Positions 58,668 to 64,000 of a DNA stretch of 64,000 bases are shown in pieces. The DNA comes from Pseudonocardia ammonioxydans. GTDB lineage: Bacteria > Actinomycetota > Actinomycetes > Mycobacteriales > Pseudonocardiaceae. The translations under genes and the position numbers were made by a program. The stretch covers positions 124,001 through 188,000 of the forward strand of contig NZ_FOUY01000003.1 of NCBI RefSeq assembly GCF_900115005.1, given 5' to 3'. Position 1 is the stretch's first letter. Every line of letters begins with the position of its first letter. The notes below the pieces were generated by a model. That model was not told where the DNA came from. It was given only the letters and a program-made list of their open reading frames with translations, and searched no databases.

Positions 58668-59519
58668 ATGGAGGGACGGCATCGGAGCTCCGTACCGCCG
58701 GTCCGGCCCGCCCCGGCGGCGCGGGGCCGCCTGCTGCGCACCGTGCTGACCGGTGCGGTGCCGGTACTCCTCGTTCTCTCGCTGGCCACCGCCCTGCTCG
58801 GTGCCGGGCTGTTGGGCGGCGTCGCACCGGCCGAGCAGCGGACCGGGCAGGCCGTCGCGATCCCGACCTTCGAGGGGCCGGCGCCGGACCCGGACGGGGA
58901 CCGGTCCGGGACCACCGACGCGGGTTCGTCCGGCAGCGTGCCCGCCTCCGAGCTCGCGCCGACCTCCACCACCGGGCCGCCCGCGCGCGCAGGGGCTCCG
59001 GCCGTGGTCGCGGCCCGGGAAGGGGCGGCGGCCGACGTGGCAGGCGATGCCTCCCGGGCCGCAGCGATCCGGGTCGCCGACGAGCGGGCCGCGGCCGCGC
59101 GGGCGGTGCAGGCCCGGCGCTCCGCGGAACGCGCGGCGCAGGTGCGGCGTTCCGCGGAACGCGCTGCACAGGAACGCGCTGCACAGGAACGGGCGGCACG
59201 GCAGCGGGCCGAGGAGCAGCAGCGGGAGCGGGAACGGGCCGACCAGCTCGCCCGGCGGACGACTCCGCTACCTCCTGCACCTTCTCCGTCCGGCGAGCCA
59301 CGGCCGAGCGGGGCGCCGACGACCGCGGACACGGCATCCGAGGTACCGGCCACCGGGCCGATCACCCCGGACACGGGATCGACCGCATCGCCCGCTGCGC
59401 CGACGACGCTGCCGGCGCCACCGACCGTCTCGAGCACGCCGCCAGCATCGGTCACGCCGCCGGCCCGACCCGCGGCACCGGGGAGGACAGGGCCGGGCGC
59501 CGGCCTCCCCACCAGGTAG
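58668..59519 (+). CDS. Exported coiled-coil protein 2 (M-x-G-R-H-R family)
   Basis: The 283-residue protein begins MEGRHRSSVPPVRPAP, has one membrane helix (VPVLLVLSLATALLGAGLL), then an Ala/Arg/Glu-rich helical stretch with heptad-like RSAERAAQ and QERAAQERA repeats (about residues 125-190), and a Pro/Thr-rich tail. It looks like an anchored or secreted coiled-coil protein. ATG 58668 is used. Function unknown. Confidence 0.6.
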   Translation: MEGRHRSSVPPVRPAPAARGRLLRTVLTGAVPVLLVLSLATALLGAGLLGGVAPAEQRTGQAVAIPTFEGPAPDPDGDRSGTTDAGSSGSVPASELAPTSTTGPPARAGAPAVVAAREGAAADVAGDASRAAAIRVADERAAAARAVQARRSAERAAQVRRSAERAAQERAAQERAARQRAEEQQRERERADQLARRTTPLPPAPSPSGEPRPSGAPTTADTASEVPATGPITPDTGSTASPAAPTTLPAPPTVSSTPPASVTPPARPAAPGRTGPGAGLPTR

Positions 59520-59707
59520 CGCCCGCCGACCACCGTGCCCTTCCTCGGCCGTCGTGCCCGTCCCGACGAGTGCGTCGTCCCGCGCCGAGATGCGCCCCGG
59601 GGCCGGACGGCACGGGGGAGCGGCTGCCGGGCACGGCGCGGCTGACCGGGGTGGTGTTTCGCCCCGGCCCGTACCGGATACGGAGATCGGGACGGGAGGC
59701 GATCACG

Positions 59708-60331
59708 ATGAGCGGACGGCACAGACCAGCAGGCTGCACACCCGCCCGGCGTGCCCTGCGGAGCACGGTTCCCCTGGTCGGCGGAGCCGGCCTCGTGACC
59801 GGCCTGCTGGCCGGCGCGGCCCCCGAGCCGGCCGCCCCGGTCGCCATGGCGACACCGGAACCACCACCGCCCACCGCGGCGGGACCCGGCGCCGGTGGGG
59901 TCGACTCGCTGCCGGGCCGCGGCGAGGCGGTCATCGACGTCGTCTCCGGTGCCCAGGACGCGATCCAGGCCGAGCAGACCGCCGACGCCCGCGCCGCCCA
60001 GCGGGTCACCACCGTCGCGGAGGAGCTCCGCGCCCAGGCCACCGAGCGGGCCGAGCAGGCCCGGGCCGACGGCGACGCAGAGCTCGCCGCGTACCTGCAG
60101 GAGGAGGCGCAGCGCCAGGAGCGGGCGGCGGCGTCGTCCCGGCCGGTGGTCCCGGCCCCGGACGAGGACTCGGTCGCCGACCCCGGCGTGGAGTGCACCT
60201 CGACCGACATGCTCCGGCTCGGGCCGTTGAGCGTCGCGGGCCCGGACGACCCGGAGTGCGAGGTCGACCCGTGGGTCGCCGGCCAGGTCGAGGACAGCGA
60301 CGCCGGCCAGGTCGAGGACTACGACGACTGA
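59708..60331 (+). CDS. Exported coiled-coil protein 3 (M-x-G-R-H-R family)
   Basis: The 207-residue protein begins MSGRHRPAGCTPAR, has a membrane or signal helix (STVPLVGGAGLVTGLLAGAA), a helical Ala/Glu/Arg stretch (ELRAQATERAEQARADGD) and an acidic tail with two cysteines (VECTSTDM, PECEVDP) ending GQVEDSDAGQVEDYDD. ATG 59708 follows GACGGGAGG. Function unknown. Confidence 0.6.
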   Translation: MSGRHRPAGCTPARRALRSTVPLVGGAGLVTGLLAGAAPEPAAPVAMATPEPPPPTAAGPGAGGVDSLPGRGEAVIDVVSGAQDAIQAEQTADARAAQRVTTVAEELRAQATERAEQARADGDAELAAYLQEEAQRQERAAASSRPVVPAPDEDSVADPGVECTSTDMLRLGPLSVAGPDDPECEVDPWVAGQVEDSDAGQVEDYDD

Positions 60332-60354
60332 CGGGGCCTCGCCCGAGCGCGGAG

Positions 60355-61023
60355 CTACTCGAGCACGCTCAGCCCCAGGGCCTCGCAGATCGCACCGGCC
60401 TGGGCGGGGGACACGATCGCGCCGCGCAGCGTGTGCGGGGTGTCCGCGGTGATCTCGCCGAGGTCGCAGCCCCGCAGGTCCGCCTGCTCCATGCGCGCCG
60501 CACGCAGCACCGTGCCCCGCAACCGGCAGCGCTCGAACGCCACCTCGCGCAGGTCGGAGCCGGACAGGTCCGCCTCGGACAGGTCGCACCCGGAGATCCG
60601 CAGGCCGCGCAGGCTCAGGTCCCCGAGGTCGGCGAGCTGGAGGTTGCAGTCGCTCAGCACGAACGACGCGGTGAGCCCGCGCATCCCGCGCAGCGAGGTG
60701 CCGATCATCCGGCAGCCCTCGAAGCGGGTGTCACCCAGGACGGCGCCGGCGAACCGCGCCCCGGACAGGTCGACACCGGTCAGCACGACGTCGGTCAGGT
60801 CCGCCTCGCGCAGGTCGACGCCGGTCAGCGTCGTCGCCGAGATGTGTGCCCGATCCAGCCGGGCACCGCGCAGGTCGGCACCGGCCAGCGACCCGCCGCG
60901 CAGGTCGAGCCCGGCGAGGTCGGTGTCGCGCAGGTCGTCCTCGTCCAGCAGGGGGTCCCGGACCGCCGCACCGGACCGGACGGCGGCGAGCAGCTCCTCG
61001 GGAGTGGTCACGTCGGCGGTCAC
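60355..61023 (-). CDS. Pentapeptide-repeat protein
   Basis: The 222-residue protein is almost wholly pentapeptide repeats of A(D/N)LxG type (DLAGLDLRGGSLAGADLRGA and so on), which form a right-handed quadrilateral beta helix. Such proteins include DNA-gyrase mimics, but no fluoroquinolone-resistance signature can be assigned. It is convergent with the exported protein gene. Confidence 0.85.
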   Translation of the reverse strand: MTADVTTPEELLAAVRSGAAVRDPLLDEDDLRDTDLAGLDLRGGSLAGADLRGARLDRAHISATTLTGVDLREADLTDVVLTGVDLSGARFAGAVLGDTRFEGCRMIGTSLRGMRGLTASFVLSDCNLQLADLGDLSLRGLRISGCDLSEADLSGSDLREVAFERCRLRGTVLRAARMEQADLRGCDLGEITADTPHTLRGAIVSPAQAGAICEALGLSVLE

Positions 61024-61124
61024 CGGCGCAGCCTCGCACGACCCACCGACACCCTCGACGGCAGCGTGTGCGCCGCGGCCGTGGTCCCTCGGTGCCAGGT
61101 GTGTACGGCTCTGTCAGGCCGCTG

Positions 61125-62102
61125 TCAGGACGCCGTCGGGGCGTCCGGGCCCATCGGGAGGCAGCGGACCGGCTGCGCATGCTCCGGGTCGAGTGCGTTG
61201 GTGACGTGCTGCAGCGTCACCGGGTCGAACGCGACGGCGACGTGCTCGGCCAGGTCCGCCGGGCACCCCTCCTGCAGGACGATGTTGTCCGCACCGTCCA
61301 TCAGCCCGGACGTGTAGGGGACGACCAGCTCGTCGTACCGGGTGAGGATCATCGTGTAGTCCACCCCGTCGACCCGCGGGCCGCCGTCGGAGTTCATGTC
61401 CTCGAGGAAGTCCGAGCCGCGCAGGAACTGCCGGCACGACGCGCACAGCGGGTCGAGGACGGTCCCGATCGCCGGGCCGAGCCCCAGTTGCTCGCCAGTG
61501 CGGTTGAGGAACGCGAGCCCGGCGGTGTTCGTGCCGTCCCAGAGCGGCGTCAGCCCGACGTAGCGGTCGACGTGCTCGGCGCCGTCGAGGAACTTCACGT
61601 AGTGGTTCGGCATCAGCGAGCCCTCGGAGTGGCCCACGATGTCGACCTGCTCCGCGCCGGTGGCGTCGAGGACCTCGTCGACGAAGTCGGACAGCTCGCG
61701 CGCGCTGGACTCCATGGGCGCGAGCCCGCCGACCTGGGTGAGCGGCGGCGGCGCGAGCGGGTTGCGCCCGTAGGTCAGGGAGAACACGCAGTACCCGCGC
61801 TGGGCGAGCTGCGGGGAGAGGTAGCCCCAGTTGTTCGACTGGTTGGCCGAGAGCCCGTGGACGAGCACGACCGGGTTCGGGTGCTCGGCGCCGGGCTCGC
61901 AGTCCCAGTCGTTGGAGCCGGGCGGGGGCGGGTCGAGCAGGTCCTGCCCGGGCTGTGCCGGTGCAGGAGCGGCCGGTGCGGGCTCACCGGGGACAGGGCC
62001 GGCCGGTGCGGGCGCAGCCTGGGCCGGGGCCACGAGCGCCATCCCCACCACGATGGTCGCCACCGCGATCGACGCGATCGCACCCCAACGTCGCCCGTCC
62101 AT
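61125..62102 (-). CDS. Secreted class 2-type lipase (alpha/beta hydrolase)
   Basis: The 325-residue protein has a signal peptide (AIASIAVATIVVGMALVAPAQA) and a Pro/Ala-rich spacer. It shows the lipase features VVLVHGLSANQSNNWG, the nucleophile elbow GHSEGS (Ser at about residue 156) and a C-terminal His in LQHVTNALDP. It probably hydrolyses triacylglycerol or esters outside the cell. ATG 62102 has GGAGG upstream. Confidence 0.87.
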   Translation of the reverse strand: MDGRRWGAIASIAVATIVVGMALVAPAQAAPAPAGPVPGEPAPAAPAPAQPGQDLLDPPPPGSNDWDCEPGAEHPNPVVLVHGLSANQSNNWGYLSPQLAQRGYCVFSLTYGRNPLAPPPLTQVGGLAPMESSARELSDFVDEVLDATGAEQVDIVGHSEGSLMPNHYVKFLDGAEHVDRYVGLTPLWDGTNTAGLAFLNRTGEQLGLGPAIGTVLDPLCASCRQFLRGSDFLEDMNSDGGPRVDGVDYTMILTRYDELVVPYTSGLMDGADNIVLQEGCPADLAEHVAVAFDPVTLQHVTNALDPEHAQPVRCLPMGPDAPTAS

Positions 62103-62263
62103 CCCGCCGCCTCCTCGCATGCCGGTTACCGCGGGGTACAACGAGCGGAGCAGTGAAAGGTTGCGCCCCGTGACGACCTAGGGCTGTCCGGGTGAGCAGG
62201 GGCGGCGGTGCGGGTGCGGCGCTGTGGGGTCGCTCGGGACGGGGCGCGTTCTGGGGGCTGCGG

Positions 62264-62269
62264 TACCGT
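62264..62269 (+). promoter_or_regulatory. -10 box of the leaderless vbhA-like transcript
   Basis: TACCGT ends seven bases before ATG 62277; no Shine-Dalgarno sequence is present. Confidence 0.45.
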
Positions 62270-62276
62270 GAGCGGC

Positions 62277-62465
62277 ATGACGCCGTCGGCCGCGACCGCC
62301 GCAGCGGCCCCGAGCTGGGCCGAGGCGGTCCAGGATGCGGTCGCCATCCTGGCGGTCGACGGCCTCCACGTCGACGCCGAGGGGCGGGCCCTGCTCGACG
62401 CGGTCGCGCGCGAGGAACTGACGCCCGACGAAGCGGTCGAGAAGCTCCTCGCCGCCTACCGGTGA
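62277..62465 (+). CDS. VbhA-like antitoxin
   Basis: The 62-residue protein ends AEGRALLDAVAREELTPDEAVEKLLAAYR, the VbhA antitoxin pattern in which a short helix blocks the Fic active site. It overlaps the start of the broken Fic gene by four bases (GTGA), the usual toxin-antitoxin arrangement. It is intact even though its partner is not. Confidence 0.75.
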   Translation: MTPSAATAAAAPSWAEAVQDAVAILAVDGLHVDAEGRALLDAVAREELTPDEAVEKLLAAYR

Positions 62466-62781
62466 CGCTCGACCCGTATCTCGGTCTCGAGCACGGCGTA
62501 CTCCGCAATCGTCTCGGTATCACCGATGCCGCGACCGGGCGTCCTTCGTGGACGGGTTGACCACGGTCCTCGCCGAGCTGAACGACCTGCACCCGTTCCG
62601 GGAGGGGAACGGCCGCACACAGCGCACGCTGCTGCGCCAGCTCGCCCGCGAGGCCGGGTGGTCGCTCGCCTGGGACCGGGTGGACCCCGCCGTCAACGCC
62701 GAGGCGTCCCGCGCCGCGGCGGCAGGGGAGCGGGGCCCCCTGCGGGCACTGCTCGACGGGATCGTGTGCCGATCGCGGTAG
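62462..62781 (+). pseudogene. Fic-domain toxin with internal deletion and frameshift
   Basis: The frame begins VTLDPYLGLEHGVLRNRLGITDAA, the start of a Fic protein, and stops within 33 codons. In another frame, from about 62527, DRASFVDGLTTVLAELNDLHPFREGNGRTQRT continues in overlapping segments, with the intact HPFREGNGR AMPylation motif. The roughly 90 residues normally between these two blocks are missing. The toxin is therefore dead, with the antitoxin retained. Confidence 0.82.
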
Positions 62782-62811
62782 CCGCGGCAGAACCCCGCGT
62801 CACACCGAGCG

Positions 62812-63189
62812 TCACGCCGACGGGGCCTGCGGCGGTCGCCCGCCGCGGCGCATGTTGCCGTTGGTGGTGCGCCGGGTGGGATCGATGAGCCGCTTCCACT
62901 TGGCCTGCGCGGCCTGCCGGCTCGACATCTGCGCCTGCACCGCGTCGGCCACCTGCTGCCAGGTCAGGCCGTCCGAGCGCAGCGTGCGGATGAGGTCGCG
63001 CTCGTAGGCGTCGGCCAGCCGGTGCAGCTCCTGGACCAGGGCGTACCAGGCCGCGGCCGCATCACGGGTCAGCACCCCGTCGGCGGCCTGGGTCTTCATG
63101 TCCTCGAGCTGCTCGGTGATTGACCGGCGCTTCTTGGCGATGGCGGGATCGGCCCGCTCGAGCCACCGCTGGGCCTCGTCGAAGTTCAT
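62812..63189 (-). CDS. Predicted DNA-binding (HTH) protein
   Basis: The 125-residue protein has an N-terminal helical part (MNFDEAQRWLERADPAIAKK) and, near residues 75-100, LIRTLRSDGLTWQQVADAVQA, a probable helix-turn-helix. The C-terminal tail is basic (RRTTNGNMRRGGRPP). No named family was recognised. Its start is three bases from the TCAATG palindrome element copy 3, so it may regulate itself through that site (inference). Confidence 0.6.
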   Translation of the reverse strand: MNFDEAQRWLERADPAIAKKRRSITEQLEDMKTQAADGVLTRDAAAAWYALVQELHRLADAYERDLIRTLRSDGLTWQQVADAVQAQMSSRQAAQAKWKRLIDPTRRTTNGNMRRGGRPPQAPSA

Positions 63190-63190
63190 A

Positions 63191-63230
63191 TGTCAATGAT
63201 CCATTGACGCCAACAGATCGTCAACCAAAC
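63191..63230. repeat. TCAATG palindrome element, copy 3
   Basis: TCAATG-ATC-CATTGA, a perfect palindrome, then CGCCAACAGATCGTCAACC. It lies between the divergent HTH and permease genes, next to the HTH start codon. Confidence 0.8.
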
Positions 63231-63335
63231 AACGACAACGAAAAACCCGCTCGGACGAGCGAGCCGGAAATCGGGCTCGACGCCCGACCCGCCGGTCCGG
63301 TGGAATGCGCGGATCATCGGCGTGGGGGAGGGCGT

Positions 63336-64000
63336 GTGACGCGACAGGACGACCAGACGTTCGTGCGGGTGCTCGGCCGGGCGGACGTGCTCGCCGTCGG
63401 GTTCGGCGCAATGATCGGCTTCGGCTGGGTGGTGCTCGCCGGGGAGTGGGTGACCGGAGCCGGCACCGCGGGCGCCGCGCTCGCGTTCGTGATCGGCGGC
63501 GCCGTGATGGCCGTCGTCGGCCTCGTCTACGCCGAGCTCGTCTCGGCGATGCCGAAGGCCGGCGGCGAGCACCACTACGTGCTGCGGGGACTGGGGGCGC
63601 GCTGGGCCTTCGTCACCTCCTGGGCGATGGTGCTCGGCTACCTGTCGGTGGTGGCGTTCGAGGCCGTCGCGCTGCCGGAGACCGCGCTCTACCTGTTCCC
63701 CGACCTGCAGGCCGGTCTGCTGTGGACCGTCGCCGGGTACGACGTGTACGCGACCTGGGTGCTGGTAGGGGTCGTCGGCGCCGTGGTGGTGACCTGGCTG
63801 AACTACGTCGGGATCCGCCCGGCCGCCGTGGCCCAGACGATCGCGGTGGCCTTCCTGGTCGGCGTGGCGCTGGTGATGCTCACCGGGACCGTCGTGGGCG
63901 GCAGCGCCGAGACCGCCGAGCCGTGGTTCACCGGCGGCATGGCCGGGATGGTCGGCGTGCTCGTCGCGGTGCCGTTCCTGTTCGTCGGGTTCGACGTCAT
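63336..64000 (+). CDS. APC-family amino-acid permease (partial, C-terminus outside window)
   Basis: The frame is open from GTG 63336 to the window edge (about 221 codons). It begins FVRVLGRADVLAVGFGAMIGFGWVVLAG, the APC-family first helix with its conserved GAMIG, and continues through several helices (AELVSAMPKAGGEHHYVLRG, TWLNYVGIRPAAVAQTI). It likely imports amino acids or amines. GGGGGAGG lies just upstream. Confidence 0.85.
   Translation, partial: MTRQDDQTFVRVLGRADVLAVGFGAMIGFGWVVLAGEWVTGAGTAGAALAFVIGGAVMAVVGLVYAELVSAMPKAGGEHHYVLRGLGARWAFVTSWAMVLGYLSVVAFEAVALPETALYLFPDLQAGLLWTVAGYDVYATWVLVGVVGAVVVTWLNYVGIRPAAVAQTIAVAFLVGVALVMLTGTVVGGSAETAEPWFTGGMAGMVGVLVAVPFLFVGFDV

Overview
The window is high-GC actinobacterial DNA, most likely from the Pseudonocardiales (a Pseudonocardia-like genome). 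GTG starts are frequent and several genes have a TANNNT -10 box placed 6-8 bases before the start codon, as in leaderless actinobacterial transcripts. The left end keeps the mycobacterial Rv1822-Rv1832 gene order (CDP-alcohol phosphatidyltransferase, gcvH, garA, bifunctional nuclease, MerR regulator, gcvP). The taxon is inferred from gene content and order only.

Layout. 1-8440: a partial MEDS-domain protein, an OsmC protein, then the glycine cleavage/GarA neighbourhood, with a tandem glycine riboswitch ahead of gcvP. 8484-14027: a quinate/shikimate catabolic island (3-dehydroshikimate dehydratase, quinate/shikimate dehydrogenase, TetR regulator, MHS-family transporter). 14271-17524: an AtuA-like protein coupled to a CaiB/BaiF CoA-transferase. 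17609-24152: a DUF368 transporter, an ABC-class ATPase, a secreted VWA protein, a small Cys-rich protein and a glycosylase-family protein. 24368-29271: a metal-chelate type ABC importer whose ATPase is fused to an FhuF-like [2Fe-2S] domain, followed by a conserved small protein. 29276-42542: two CNNM/CorC proteins, coaA, an M20 peptidase, MarR and erythromycin-esterase genes, DUF427, asnB with a divergent MarR gene and paired operators, a membrane Ser/Thr kinase and a TauE permease. 42692-47079: an Lrp regulator and a branched-chain 2-oxoacid dehydrogenase operon (E1a, E1b, E2) that ends in a decayed, truncated E3 (lpd) pseudogene. 47802-56841: an FMN reductase, a PucR regulator and an operon joining a molybdenum hydroxylase large subunit, a LamB/YcsF (PxpA-like) protein, and separate BCCP, biotin carboxylase, KipI-like and KipA-like proteins. 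56950-64000: three exported low-complexity proteins sharing an M-x-G-R-H-R start, a pentapeptide-repeat protein, a lipase, a VbhA-like antitoxin next to a broken Fic toxin, a predicted HTH protein and the start of an APC permease.

The strongest candidate for an undescribed system is the 50202-56841 operon. Its last four genes encode, as separate proteins, the four domain types that urea carboxylase carries on one chain. They sit with a PxpA-like hydrolase and a molybdenum hydroxylase under a PucR-type regulator. This suggests, by inference, a pathway that hydroxylates an N-heterocycle to a lactam and then opens it by biotin/ATP-dependent N-carboxylation or by an oxoprolinase-like reaction.

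Non-coding structure is also notable. A roughly 61-bp-period array of hairpin repeats occurs at two loci 11 kb apart. Each array follows a TCAATG-N3-CATTGA palindrome element, which has a third copy upstream of the HTH gene at 62812-63189. A separate family of long GC-rich palindromes sits at gene ends. Several proteins carry in-frame short tandem repeats in linkers.
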